Assembly: GCA_000697335.1 (NCBI GenBank) | Contig: JNEM01009310.1 | Location: forward strand, 1 to 37,550 | DNA: 37,550 bases | DNA from: Conidiobolus incongruus B7586 | Lineage: Eukaryota > Entomophthoromycota > Entomophthoromycetes > Entomophthorales > Conidiobolaceae | Reading direction: 5' to 3' | Shown: piece after piece, positions 10,074 to 21,815 of the stretch | Layout: every line of letters starts with the position of its first letter | Numbering within the stretch: the stretch's first letter is position 1 | Translations under genes and position numbers: made by a program | Notes under the pieces: generated by a model | What the model was told of the DNA's origin: nothing | The model's input: the letters and a program-made list of their open reading frames with translations, nothing else | Databases searched by the model: none

Positions 10074-10849
10074 CTCCCTTTTCCCTCAAGGTGCAACCCA
10101 ATTCTCTCCATTTCATTTTCACTGCTCTCATATACTTTCTCTTAATTTCTCATCTTCATAGAGTTGATTGCAAGTCATCAACCACATCATCATAGCATTT
10201 AGAAACAGTACTCATTTCATTTGGCATACTAATCTTATTATTGTCGATCCCCTTTCTTTAAGTATACTCTACTATTAGTTTGAAACATTATAAAATTTCT
10301 CTATTTTCAGTTGGAAGATCTTTTCGGGATATTATACGCTTAGCTCAATCTAATCTTCAACGGAAATCTTTTTGTATATAATCCTTGCATTAATTGGTCA
10401 TTTTCATTTCTTTCATATCATCTGCTCTGCCCAATCATTTTAATTACCCCACAAGCTTTCAATTGTCTTAATTTCCTCTCGTTTCCCATTGGATTGAATT
10501 TCAACCGACGACAATCAATCCAACTCCGAATATATTTCATATACCATTAATCGTTGCTCTTCGTAAACTTTCTAACCGATTTAATTTCCTACTTCCTGGC
10601 CCTCTCATTGGTCTAATCCGAGCCCATTAATCCTCCGTTTAGACTTAACCCAATTTGCCTTACCTTGTTGACGAAATATAAGAGCGTCAACTGTGTGATA
10701 TATCTTTGTTTATTTTATACTCCACAATCTAAACTCATATATCTTATTTTTATCTGAACTCCTCTCGGATCCTTAATTCAATTCATACTTCATTTCTATT
10801 TATTACTAGCACTACTGCTCCATATTTATCTTCTACAATATACTAGATC
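10074..10849 (+). other. Long pyrimidine-rich, ATG-free 5' leader
   Basis: The roughly 780 bases between the TATA box and the ATG at 10850 are rich in C and T, less AT-rich than surrounding intergenic DNA, and contain not one ATG on the plus strand. The last ATG before the gene is at 10053-10055, just upstream of the TATA box. Loss of upstream start codons is what selection on a scanned mRNA leader would produce. A leader intron is possible (for example GTATAC near 10262 to TTTTCAG at about 10310) but not required. Confidence 0.6.
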
Positions 10850-12238
10850 ATGTTTAACTCAGCATCCAATCAAGAAGAAGTATCCACTATCTTTATGGTA
10901 GGTTTTCCTAAAGATTTTACTGAGAGAGAGCTTCAGAACATGTTTTTGTTTGCTCCTGGTTTTGAGGGTTCTTCTCTCAAAACTGCCGATAACTTGTCTC
11001 AATTTGACCTCATAAGCCATGGTTCTGATTCTTCCATTTTAAACCCATCTTCAAAGGGCCTTTTGGTTGGCTTTGCCAAATTCTCCAATCGCAGATACGC
11101 CCTTCAAGCTATCCAAATTTTGAACGGAAAGTCCATTGATATGGAAAAACAATCGTTTTTAAAGGTTGATATGGCTAAAAAGAACTTATCGGTTCGCAAA
11201 CCCTCATTTTTATCTTTCGTTCCAGCTTCTAAAGATTCTCTGGTCAACCGCTCTTTTACTTCTAGTGGACTTAGCTCTGATCTCACTTCAACCTCTTCCA
11301 ATGAAACTTTATCATCACCCTCAATCTATCCATGGGCATCTATGATTGATAACTTAATTGATGGAGGTGAACAAAGCGAGTCTGATAAAAACAGCGACTG
11401 GGAAGGCCCTTGGGCTATGGATGGGTCACCACCTTCTTCCATATTACCTCAAGTGGAACTCTTTGGCGCATTTTCCTCTGCTAACAAGTTTGGATCTGAC
11501 TCTCTTTTCTATCAATCTGGCCAAACTTACAACGATCGTGTCAAGCAATCCTTTGCTGATATTGCCTGCTCACCATTCCCTATTGGAACTACTCCTTCTG
11601 ACTCTCTTACCGAAAATTCCCTATCTACCTTTGCTCCTTTTGCCCCCCATCATTCAAATTCTCTTAACGAATCCTTAACCATTAACTCTTCCTTCAAGGA
11701 AAAGACCGCTTTGTATAAAAACATTCCTAATTTAGCAGATCAGAATCCCCCTTGCAACACTTTATATGTAGGCAACTTACCTCCTACTGTCATCGAAGAC
11801 GAACTCAAGAAACTTTTCGGAGAATGCGTGGGCTACAAGCGTCTTTGTGTCAGATATAAAGGTGGTGCTAATCCTCGCAACGGACCAATGTGCTTTGTTG
11901 AATTTGAATCTGAAGATTGTGCCACTAACGCTATGAACCAATTAAACGGACACTTCCTTTCCAACTCTGAGAAGGGTGGTATCCGTCTTAGCTATTCCAA
12001 GAATCCTTTAGGTGTTCGTCGTCAGATCCCAATCACTGCACCAATCTCCAAGCCAGTGACACCGCAAGCTTTTCTTTCATCCTCCTGCACAACCCGTGGT
12101 ACTTCCGCAAATGCACTGGCTCGTTCAGGTAGTTCAGACTCTCACCCCATTCCTATTGGCTCTAGCTTCAGCGGAATGCCATCTATGATGAGCAACAGCT
12201 TCGTGTCAACCGATTTCAAAATCTCTAATTGGATATAA
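10850..12238 (+). CDS. Whi3/Scw1-type RNA-binding protein, two RRMs
   Basis: The protein has 462 residues and no introns. RRM1 spans about 13-113 ([20 protein letters not shown], then [20 protein letters not shown]). A Ser/Thr-rich linker of some 190 residues follows. RRM2 spans 303-384 with RNP2-like LYVGNL and RNP1-like GPMCFVEF, ending [15 protein letters not shown]. That ending is a hallmark of yeast Whi3/Whi4 and fission yeast Scw1, cytoplasmic mRNA-binding regulators of cell-cycle commitment, mRNA clustering and wall integrity. The start is the first ATG after an ATG-free leader. The C terminus (385-462) is Ser-rich and disordered. The gene has a CCAAT cluster, a TATA box, a very long leader and a strong hairpin behind the stop, so it looks heavily regulated at the RNA level. 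Confidence 0.85.
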   Translation: MFNSASNQEEVSTIFMVGFPKDFTERELQNMFLFAPGFEGSSLKTADNLSQFDLISHGSDSSILNPSSKGLLVGFAKFSNRRYALQAIQILNGKSIDMEKQSFLKVDMAKKNLSVRKPSFLSFVPASKDSLVNRSFTSSGLSSDLTSTSSNETLSSPSIYPWASMIDNLIDGGEQSESDKNSDWEGPWAMDGSPPSSILPQVELFGAFSSANKFGSDSLFYQSGQTYNDRVKQSFADIACSPFPIGTTPSDSLTENSLSTFAPFAPHHSNSLNESLTINSSFKEKTALYKNIPNLADQNPPCNTLYVGNLPPTVIEDELKKLFGECVGYKRLCVRYKGGANPRNGPMCFVEFESEDCATNAMNQLNGHFLSNSEKGGIRLSYSKNPLGVRRQIPITAPISKPVTPQAFLSSSCTTRGTSANALARSGSSDSHPIPIGSSFSGMPSMMSNSFVSTDFKISNWI

Positions 12239-12490
12239 TTTGCTTAGAAAGAACGTTTCCAAGTTCGATTACGCTTGATCATCTCCATATCGCTTATCCA
12301 CCGCCAATTATCCGTAAAATTTTTCACAATTCTACTGATTGCAGAATCAGCTAGTATTATTATTGTGATTAATTTTATGCCATATTTAATTATTCGACTT
12401 AACCTCTTTCCATTCAATAACACCCCCAACAACTAATTAATTTACAACATTTTCACCTATAACATCCATTATGCCTTGATTTAATTTACC
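12239..12490 (+). other. Probable 3' UTR of the Whi3-like gene
   Basis: The sequence is less AT-rich than the desert beyond 12760 and leads directly into the hairpin at 12491-12556. No coding frame of interest was seen; the 62-codon minus-strand frame here looks incidental. Confidence 0.4.
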
Positions 12491-12556
12491 TTGAGAGAGC
12501 GACGTATGAAATCCTGAAAGTTCAGAATTCTTTGGGGATTTCATACCTGTTCTCAA
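12491..12556 (+). ncRNA. Strong RNA hairpin, probably in the 3' UTR
   Basis: GTATGAAATCC (12504-12514) pairs perfectly with GGATTTCATAC (12536-12546). Inside it AAAG (12517-12520) pairs with CTTT (12530-12533), and outside it TTGAGA (12491-12496) pairs with TCTCAA (12551-12556). Together they give 21 base pairs with an internal loop, about 250 nt past the Whi3-like stop codon. Both arms are less AT-rich than their surroundings. It may be a cis-acting element of that mRNA or a separate small RNA precursor; no known family is recognised. Confidence 0.5.
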
Positions 12557-15275
12557 CACCTGCTTAAATTGAAATAATTTATTATTTGACATTGACACCT
12601 TTTATTTCAAATTTACAATTGTTTATTATGAATTAACTTATACAATATTACACTACATTACTACCACCCACTTACTTTCCCCTTCAAATTCCTTTCAAAA
12701 TTAACACTCAGTTTAAAGCTTGCCTCAATTTCAATATTCTTAATTATTATGATATTTAATTACAATATCAAAAATAAATATCTTTGATAAGTTTTTTATC
12801 AAAATTTTTGACACAGTATATTAATATGTTTTAATAAAAATATTATATATTATATGTTTTATTTAAATATATAACATTTTTAATAAAAGTTAATTTTTAT
12901 AAGAAATGATTTTGAACCATATTTGATTGATATCAAAGATGATGATTTGTATTAAATCATGTCATATTAAATTAATAAAATGGGTTAAGCATAAAAATTT
13001 TATCTCAAATTAAAATAAAAAGTTATAATAAAGAGTGATAATATAGCTAGTGATAGATTAAGTTAATTTTTTTATTCAAGTTTTCCCTATTACTCAATTA
13101 AAAAATTATTATTATTATTATTTATTTACGGAATATTTTATTTAATTATAATTTTTATAAAATCTTTTTATTAATTAAATTTAATTATAATTTTTATAAA
13201 ATATTTTAATTTTGTTTAATATAGAGTTTAAATATTATTTATTAATGAATATATTGATTATATTAATGTTTATAATAATTTTTTTTTCTTAAAATTTTAT
13301 TTAATAATAAGTAAACTTAATTTAGAAATGGATTAGTTACTAAATATATATATTAAAAAGTAATTTATTAATAATAGTTAAGTGTATTCTTTAACTTTTC
13401 AATTTTTAATTAAAAAATATTTTTAATTGAAATAATTTATTTTTTTTTCAAACAACTGTCAATTAATAATTAATCAATTAAATAAGTATTATAAATTAAC
13501 AATAATTATCGTATTAATGTTAAAATTTCAAATATATTATTATATTACTATTTGTTAGAGATTAGTTAATAATTTTGGGTATTAATGATAATAGTAATAA
13601 TAATATTATTATTATTATTGAAAAAAATATTAATATTTATAAAGCTGATTTATATAAATTAATACATTTTTATATATTCTAAATTAAGATAAATAAAATT
13701 AGAAATAAGTTACTTTTTTTCAAATAAGATATTTTCAAAAAAAATTATTTAAATATAATTGAATACTCTATATATAATATTTTTGTTGAACTATGTAATT
13801 ATTAAAAATAACTTATTTTGCACACAAAAAAATTATAATTTTGGTGATATTTTAAAGATATATCAATTAATCCAAAAAGTTAAATAAATATCAATTTAAT
13901 ATTATTTTAATATATCATTTATTTAGTATAATTAGATTACTCAAATTATATTCATTTATTTGTTAAAATTTTATTCGTTTAAAAATTTATTTTTAGAAAT
14001 TATTAATTAATGAATTGACTTAATATTTTAAACATTATAATTAAAATTGAATATTATTTTTATATTTTTTTTAATAAATTTTTTTTTTAAAAAAAAACTA
14101 TTTTGATCTAATTATTGGTTAATATATATGAAAAATATTAATTTACTGTTCAATGTATATAAGTTTTCTTAAAATCTTATATGCTATTATAAACCTTGAT
14201 AAATTTATTTGTGACTTTTCATTTGAAAAAATAACAAATAAAGAATATTTATAACATCTTTCATGATAAATTTTAGAATTATTATAATATTTATAAGTAT
14301 TTAAATAATATAACTTTAACATGTGATATACTTTAAAAGTGTATCAAATCTTATTGACTTTTAATTTAAACTTTTTAATATATATTTAAAAAAAAGTTTA
14401 TATTCTTAATAATATTATCTATTAAATTAAATAAAAATTATTATATCAAATCTTTGTGATTTTTCATCCGAATAGTCACAAAACCTTTTTATAATATAAA
14501 TTAAATTAAATTTTAAATTCTTTGGTATTGAATAATAATTAGGTAATTTAATTTAATTAAAAATTTATATACTCTAATTTTTCTTTTTCTTTTAAAAAAT
14601 TATTATATTTTTAATTTTTTTTTCTTTAAAATATAAATAAAAATAATATTCTATTCAAATTGTAAATGAAGTTAAAATCACAATAATATTATAACCTTAA
14701 AGTATATGGTATATGTATTATAATTGTTAGTTTCACTGCTTTAAATTTATTGATTATAAAAAAATCAGTGTTTTAAATCATTCACATTTATCAATATTAA
14801 TATAAATTGATTGAAATTTTGGTTAATTGATATTAATTAATTGTAATCAACAACTGTTTGAATATAAAATTATTATGAATTAATTAACCTTATGAATCTA
14901 TACATTATGATTCAATAATATTCATTAATGAGATAAATGATAAACTTGAAAAAAATTATATAGATATATTTTATACAGAGATTAGATCTTAAATAATAAG
15001 AAAGTACTGTACATCAACGAGTGAATTGAGTCATTAATATTATTTAATCCTATATATTAATTATAGGTGTTAATTTTCCTTCGTTTTAACTAATTGAACA
15101 GATTTCAAAATAAAATTGAATATTCAATAATATGAAATTAGTTATTATAATGAAATACATATTAAGAAATTAAAGCTGAAAATAAATGAATAAAGATATA
15201 AAATCATATTAATACTTGTAATGTGATATCTTTCTTGTTTTGTTATGCTTTGGAAAAGAAAAAAAATAAATTGAA
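12557..15275. other. 2.7 kb AT desert
   Basis: From about 12740 on this is the most AT-rich part of the window, with long A and T runs, ATT/AAT microsatellite tracts (near 13107 and 13590-13620) and a 23-base direct repeat (13141-13163 and 13180-13202). No gene, RNA or element was recognised. The last few hundred bases should contain the 3' UTR of the TPR gene. Confidence 0.6.
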
Positions 15276-15884
15276 TTATATATTATCTAAAGCGATATCT
15301 AAATGCTGACGAATATCTTTAGATTCGGGATCTAGAGCGAGAGCTATTTCGAAAGCGTCGACAGCTTCGCCAAACATACCGAGACCGACGAGAGCTCTGC
15401 CCTTTCTGAAGAAGCCCTTGGGCCAGTTAGGTTTCATGTTGGTGACAATTTCTGAATCGTAAAGTGCATTGGAAAAGTCACCAATCTCTAAGAAGCAGGC
15501 AGCTCTGTTTGATAGAAGAACTGATACTTCTTCGGAAACAATATTGGGGGAGTCCCAAACGGGTCTGGTTCTAGATGCCTTGATACCTTCAGTATATAAT
15601 TGAATAGCTTCTTCGTACTTTTCAGCCTTGAAGCAGTCGTTACCCTGAGCCTTTAACTTGGCGACGCGTTCAGCGGTCGCAGGGTTGGGAGGAGGCAAAT
15701 AGCCTTGATTTGCACGGAAAGCTCTAGCCATAAGGTTGGTATCGGCAAAGTCCAAATCACATTCTAAACAAAATTCGCTACCATGAGGTTGACATTGAAT
15801 AAAATTGTTAACAAGTTGGACACCAGGATATATGATTTCAGCTTGAGGTTGTTGTTCTACAGGATTTTCAGTATTTGTGCTCAT
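15276..15884 (-). CDS. Three-TPR protein, Sec72-like
   Basis: The protein has 202 residues and no introns. An N-terminal part holds a Cys/His motif, CQPHGSEFCLECDLDF (31-46). Three tetratricopeptide repeats follow at about 73-106 (AKLKAQGNDCFKAEKYEEAI), 118-151 and 152-185 (KGFFRKGRALVGLGMFGEAV), and the chain ends just after TPR3. Size and layout fit Sec72, the cytosolic TPR subunit of the fungal Sec62/63 post-translational translocon, which docks Hsp70 at the ER. Other short TPR co-chaperones cannot be excluded. The PHG...CxxC patch could bind a metal (inference). The start at 15884 is the first ATG after an AT-rich leader. The body is clearly GC-richer than its flanks, as for a well-expressed gene. 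Confidence 0.65.
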   Translation of the reverse strand: MSTNTENPVEQQPQAEIIYPGVQLVNNFIQCQPHGSEFCLECDLDFADTNLMARAFRANQGYLPPPNPATAERVAKLKAQGNDCFKAEKYEEAIQLYTEGIKASRTRPVWDSPNIVSEEVSVLLSNRAACFLEIGDFSNALYDSEIVTNMKPNWPKGFFRKGRALVGLGMFGEAVDAFEIALALDPESKDIRQHLDIALDNI

Positions 15885-16390
15885 TATTTATGATTATTAT
15901 TATAATATCAATTTTTAATAATTATAATTGAATTTAATATTTTTTATAAATAGAAAATGATTATTGAAATATTTTGGACTTTTAAATTAAATGTATTGTA
16001 TTATTGATTAGAATTGACCAATCATCGTTAGTAGAGTGGTTGATTTCATTCTCTTTATTAAATTAATGGGATTACAATTTGATTGAATTAAATTATATTA
16101 AATTTGAAGTGTTTGTTAAAAACTAATATCAATTCAAACCTTTAATAGCTATTTATTCATTTAAAGTATATAAGAACAAAAATATTCCATGATTGTTTAA
16201 ATAAACTCCACACTATCTATATAATGATATTATATAATCTTTATCAATTTTTTTTCATATTTTGTAAAAGTTATTAAGATTATTTAAATTTGAGTAAATT
16301 TTAAAATTTGTAATACGAAAAAAGATAAAATATCATTAATAATTATTGTTATTATTATAAATATGTATTTGAAATATAACATTCCAATTG

Positions 16391-16431
<41 letters not shown>

Positions 16432-17088
16432 ATTTTGATTATAATATCTTCAAAATACCAACAGTTTCAATTAATTTAAATTTTTATTAATCACAAAGAA
16501 TTAAATTTGTCTTATTTCAAAATATTTATGAGTAAAATAATGAATATAGTGGATGAATCTGTACAATACTAAAAATTGTTTTTGTGTTTTATTAATTAAT
16601 ATCAACATTGTAATTAATTCAAAAGAATACCAAGATACATAATATTATCTTTCAATTATTATTCAAATTGATATTTTTATTTTAAATAATTTTTGATAAC
16701 TTAAACTATTAACTAAAATATTAATGCTTTAATTTAGAATATGTTGAAATATATGTTTTAAATAGAGTGAAGATTAAAAATAATTTTAATCATAAATGTT
16801 AATATCGAAATCATCAAACCAATAATACAATGTATATCCCTTGTCAAAGAAATTTGAATTAAAAAAATGAGTATTAGAATATATCAAAAGTTATCATTTA
16901 AAATAAAATCTTTGAATATTCATTTTGAAATATTGTCAAATTTTAAAAATAAAATGCATAAAAATATAAATTATATAAAAAAGTAACAAATAGCAAATTT
17001 TCAATTAGTGTATTTATGTATTTGAATAATTTTATTATTTATATATTCAAAAGTCATAATCAATATGACTATATTTCAACAAAATGAT
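15885..17088. other. Intergenic: TPR promoter to tRNA-Ala
   Basis: This is the promoter side of the TPR gene. A plus-strand CCAAT at 16018-16022 lies about 135 bp from its start. A (TA)18 microsatellite is listed separately. No coding frame was found. Confidence 0.55.
16392..16427. repeat. (TA)18 microsatellite
   Basis: There are 36 bases of uninterrupted TA. It is a probable length polymorphism and has no sign of function. Confidence 0.9.
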
Positions 17089-17161
17089 GGGGAATTAGCT
17101 CAAATGGTAGAGCGCTCGCTTAGCATGCGAGAGGCACGGGGATCGATACCCCGATTCTCCA
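17089..17161 (+). tRNA. tRNA-Ala (anticodon AGC)
   Basis: The gene is 73 nt with no intron. Acceptor arms GGGGAAT and ATTCTCC pair with one G-U, with discriminator A at 17161. TAGCTCAAATGGTAGAGC gives a standard D arm and A box. The anticodon stem CTCGC/GCGAG closes loop TTAGCAT, with AGC at 17122-17124. The T arm contains GGATCGATACC as B box. All arms fold cleanly, so it should be functional. Confidence 0.97.
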
Positions 17162-17182
17162 TTATTAAGATACTGAGTCGGA

Positions 17183-17186
17183 TTTT
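17183..17186 (+). terminator. Probable Pol III terminator
   Basis: This is the first TTTT after the tRNA, 22 nt past its end. Four T's are a minimal but usable RNA polymerase III stop. Confidence 0.5.
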
Positions 17187-17576
17187 AAAATTACATTTAA
17201 TTGTTTATTTTTAATTCTTTTAGTGTTCATATATATATATAAATATAATGGGAAGAATTATCAAATTTTAATAATTATTAAATTGTTATTATTCACAATT
17301 TTTCGATATTTCAAATAATAAAAATTCAATATTTACAACAATGATTAAATGTAAAATTATAATAAAGACATCTTATGATTATTGGTTAATAACTCAAGTG
17401 ACTTAAAATATGGCTTGTAAAAATTACCTCGATATTACAAAAGTCACCAAAACCATAATCAAAATTACCTAAAAATTAAAAATTTAAATCCCAGGTTATT
17501 CATTCTCAAACTTAATTCAACCTCTAAATATTTATTTAAAAAATCAAAAAAAAATCAATAAATATAACACAATAAT
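17187..17576. other. Promoter side of the SAPS gene
   Basis: The stretch is AT-rich, with no gene and no recognised motif. Confidence 0.5.
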
Positions 17577-20500
17577 ATGTTTTGGAAATACAGTTCAGCA
17601 TCAAGTTCCAATTTGACAGATTTACTAAATAAAGAAAATGTGGAACTTGAAGAAATTTTATTACAAGAAGATATTATTACTGAGACTAGATTTAATGAAC
17701 AGTTGATAGATTAGTAATTGAACTTTATATCATAATTTATGTTTTATTAATACTTCCATATAGTTTAATTTTACCTGAACAAATTGAAAAATTAATAGAT
17801 TTATCTTTATTTGATATAAATTTGAAAGATTCTTACAAAGAGAATGAAAATAGGTAAAAAAAATATTAAAAAAATAATAATAATAATTTAAATTTATTTA
17901 AAAATCAAAATTATTATTATTAGATTAAGTTATTTAAGTAGTGAAATATTGTCCTCGGAAAATTGGTCCATTTGTGAAGCAATAACCCAAGATTTAAAAA
18001 ATTTGGACAAGATTTGGTCTTTTATTATCAATAATAGTGATATTGATATTAAAAAAAGCTTAAGTTTTTTTAAAATTTTAAATTATTTATTTGCAAAGAG
18101 TGAAAAAGTAATGAATTTTTGATACATAATCATTGGGAAAGATTAATTTTCTGTTTTTAGTCTAGAGAATATTTTAAAAGTCGACAGGAGTTATTGGGAT
18201 GTTTGTTGGATCATTTAAATTTGGGTCCTATTCAAGATTTAATTCAAAGAATGTTGCAAATGTCAGATACTAGAAATAATGAAGATTCTGTAAATTATTT
18301 TTGATTCATAAATATAATGATGTGTTGATCATATTTCAACGTTAGTGGTTTCCAACTCAGAGTTTGGTGCAGGGTTTAGTTAGTAAAATTCATCCCAATC
18401 AATCGACAAATGTAAGTTATATTATTATTGATCAAAGTATTTAGTAAATTAAACCAATATTAGGAGATTGAAGCTGCTTGTGATTTATTAATTGAATGCA
18501 TGGAATTCAAACCGAGTAATTTGGAGTTTTCTAATTTATCTTTAGATGACTCAAGACACGCTTACATTATCAAAGACTTACTAATGTAATACACGTTTGA
18601 AATCAAATTTACGTCATTATTAATACATTTTAATGGATAGAGAAGGTGTAATTGATGTAATTATTGAACCTATGAAACAATGGGAAGGAGAAAATTTCAC
18701 ATCCTATTTAATTAATACAATTAGAATGATTAACGAATTATTAAGACATATACCAAGGTAATATCATAATTTATATATTTATTGATTTAACTGTATTTAA
18801 CCTAATATTAGTGAAAAATACCTATCACCAACTTCAAATCAATTATTAGTATCTGATTATTTTATTTTGATTGAGAAATTAAATGATATTTTACCAAAAT
18901 TAATTCAATCTTTGGAATCTCATCCTTTTATGGTAATCGATATATATATTTATAAAAATGATAAGTGTAAAATCTAATACTGACATGATTTAGGAAGGAA
19001 CAATTACCAATACCACTGGAACTTTTAAGCCTTTAGGGGTTATCAGACTAAAGCTATTTGAATTAATTTCAAGTTTAACAAGATTCATCCATCAGCTTCA
19101 GCATGGTGACAATTCTAAATCTCCCAATACAGAAAAAGATGATTCCAAATTAAATTTATCTGCTAACGAAGGACCCAGTTTAAATATTTCAGTATCAACA
19201 ATCAGTACTAAAAATAACGAATCAATCATGGTACTCAATTCAGCTCAACTTGACCAATATAAAAATCAAAAGCAAGAACTTGTCAATCGTACCATCTCTA
19301 TTTTTATTCAATATAATTTAATTAATATTATGATGGTGAGTTTATCAAATAATGTTAGAATTTCAACTAAGATTTGTATTAGGATTTATTCTTTAAGTAC
19401 GAATGGAACAATGTTTTGCATCAAGTGGTTTATGATATTATTCATCATTTACTCCATTTTAGACCCAATGAGTCTAATGAATTTCACATCAAGTTGCTTG
19501 CTTCTCTATTTGAAGAGCGTTCCATTTTCCAACGAATTATCGAATCTCAAAAAGTTAACGAGGAAAAATCGTAATGTTATTTTATTAATTCTAACTTAAT
19601 AATAATCACTGACATTGTATTAGAGTTCAATTCCGTGGTACAAGACTCGGATATATGGGCTACATAACTCAAATCACGGAAGATTTAATAGATTTTATCC
19701 CATTTGCACCTGACGAGCTCAAGTCACTTATAACAACGCAAACTGAAGATCCTGCATGGAAACATTACATCGACGAAATCTACACCAAACACAAAGAGAG
19801 TCAAGAGAAAGTATTGGGTGGAAAATCTATTGAAAACTTAATTCACTCTAATTCCACATCCTATCAAAACGAAAGTGATTTCGATTCTGTCTCCCCCTAC
19901 AAATCCATTATCGATGAGGATTTGGATCAGTCTAGTGATGATGACGTAATTCAATTGTATTTATAACCTATGTTACTCTAGATTAATTTTATTATAGTTA
20001 CATCAATTTTTATCCCAATACAGTCATCCTACAGATGATGATAATCAAATTGAAGTCTTAGATGAAGAATACGAATGGGAAGGGTAAATACACTATCCAA
20101 TCATTTAATTCAATATTCATCATTTTTTAGTGCTCATGATTCTCAAGATTTTGAAGGTCATTCTGAAGATAATATTGTAAATTTATTTATAAAAACAACT
20201 CAATATAAGTTAATTTACAATCACTTTTAGCCATTCTTTATTCATAGGTCAAGCTCTGATGTTGAAGTGGTAATATTAAGTGTTGAAAATATTTCACAAT
20301 ATATTCCAATCATTTATTGTTAGACAAGTCACCTTTCACTTGAAGAAGACGGAGCGAACTTAAGTTTTGGAGATTCCGACCCCCAAGACTTCTTCACGGA
20401 CGAAGTTCCACTTTACGAACACTTCGCCAAAACCGTAATTCATGACTCCAAATTTGGTAGTTTTGGATCCGCTTCGACACCTTCTAACTCCAGTCCCCTA

Positions 20501-20614
20501 AGACTGTTGTATGAGGATGAAGAGGAAGCAGAGAATAATCAACCAGATGAAAGTTTTGAAGATTTAGAAGAATTATCACCCAAGAAGGGTAGAGCTGAAG
20601 ATGAATCTAATTAA
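17577..20614 (+). CDS. SAPS-domain subunit of Sit4/PP6 phosphatase
   Basis: Fifteen exons encode 754 aa: 17577-17713, 17764-17853, 17924-18107, 18161-18289, 18346-18411, 18464-18585, 18641-18757, 18812-18932, 18994-19335, 19383-19570, 19624-19956, 20024-20083, 20131-20176, 20231-20269, 20324-20614. All introns are GT-AG, 47-70 nt. The N terminus MFWKYSSASSSNLTDLL with LIDYLILPEQI, and the later LFFKYEWNNVLHQVVYDII and RGTRLGYMGYITQITEDL, are typical of SAPS proteins (yeast Sap155/185/190, human PP6R). These bind the catalytic phosphatase Sit4/PP6 and steer it in cell-cycle and nutrient signalling. The C terminus is acidic and Ser-rich. The least certain junction is the end of exon 11 (donor GTATTT); the 5' half is split into small exons. 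Confidence 0.85.
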
Positions 20615-21815
20615 TATAATGTTATCATAAATTAATTTATTTATTAAAAAATAAATTTTATCAAATTAATTTGTTAACAATAATATTATTTTTATTTATA
20701 TTTTTATAAAAATATTTTATAATATAATAATATCATTTCATAATATATTATTACAATAATATTCAGTCTAATATGTCAAAATATTTAAAGTTATAAGAAA
20801 TATACTAATTAAAAATTAATCTTAAATTTATTTGATTAAACCAGATATAATTACCAGTTGAAATTAATAAACAAAAATTATTTATACATAATATGATTAC
20901 TAAACCTTTCCTAAACAAACCCAATTATATTATTATATCTGACTTTGATCTACAAAAAATTTAATGAATGATATTGAGAAAAAGATGACTAATTAAATGT
21001 CAATTGAGTATTATAATTTTTATCTCCATACCAATCACATTCTAAGCAAACTTTCTACCATTACAAATAATTATTCATACTCTTAATTTAAAATTTAAAA
21101 TTTATTAATTATTTTAATTATTTGATTTCCCCAATTCATATGTTTTTCATATATGTACTTTTGTTGATAATATTATATATTTTTATAATATTATTAATTT
21201 AATTATTGGAATTACTAATAATAATAAAATTAAAATTAATATTTTCAAAAAGATAATTTTGAAACAAATATAATTATAATTATCTAGTTATATCAACAAC
21301 ATTTTTAAATCATTTCAACATATAATTATAAATATACTTATAATTATTAATATATATATATTATTTAAAATTTATTTTAATACAAATAAAATCAATTATT
21401 GATATTTAATTTATGAAAATATATCATATCTTCAATCAGAGTTATATTTTTGTTTTATATTATTTTTTGCTTCAAATTGGGATATTTTCAAAAAAAATTT
21501 TTAAATACAATTCAATATTATCTAATATTAGCTTGAATCATGAAATTATGAAAAATCATATATTCGAATTCATTCCAAATTGTATAAATCATCTATAAAT
21601 TGATTGATCCCAAATGATGAATTCATATTAACAAACTTATAAAATTTCAATATCCCTAATAATCAAATCTAATGAATGTTTAACTCCTCAGTACCTTTAC
21701 TATCTTAATTATCAAAATTTATTCATTCCAAAAGCTCAGTTTTTTTTACCACTTTTGTTACTATCTATTCAATTATAAATATTTTTTTAAAATTTAAATA
21801 ATTGCAAATTATAAT
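20615..21815. other. AT-rich intergenic stretch
   Basis: It holds the 3' end of the SAPS gene and the promoter of the V-ATPase gene, which is transcribed in the same direction. A 61-codon frame at 21413-21598 is rich in Ile, Phe, Asn and Tyr, as random AT-rich DNA would give, and is not supported as a gene. Confidence 0.55.

Noticed and set aside
10074-10849. GCAT motifs (Whi3 target sequence) in the leader as a sign of self-regulation
   Set aside because: Only about three occur, close to what base composition predicts, so there is no enrichment.
12244-12432. 62-codon minus-strand frame after the Whi3-like gene
   Set aside because: It is antisense to the likely 3' UTR and lacks any supporting signal.
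21413-21598. 61-codon plus-strand frame upstream of VMA6
   Set aside because: Its Ile/Phe/Asn/Tyr/Lys-dominated composition is what AT-rich DNA gives by chance, and it shows no domain or conserved start context.
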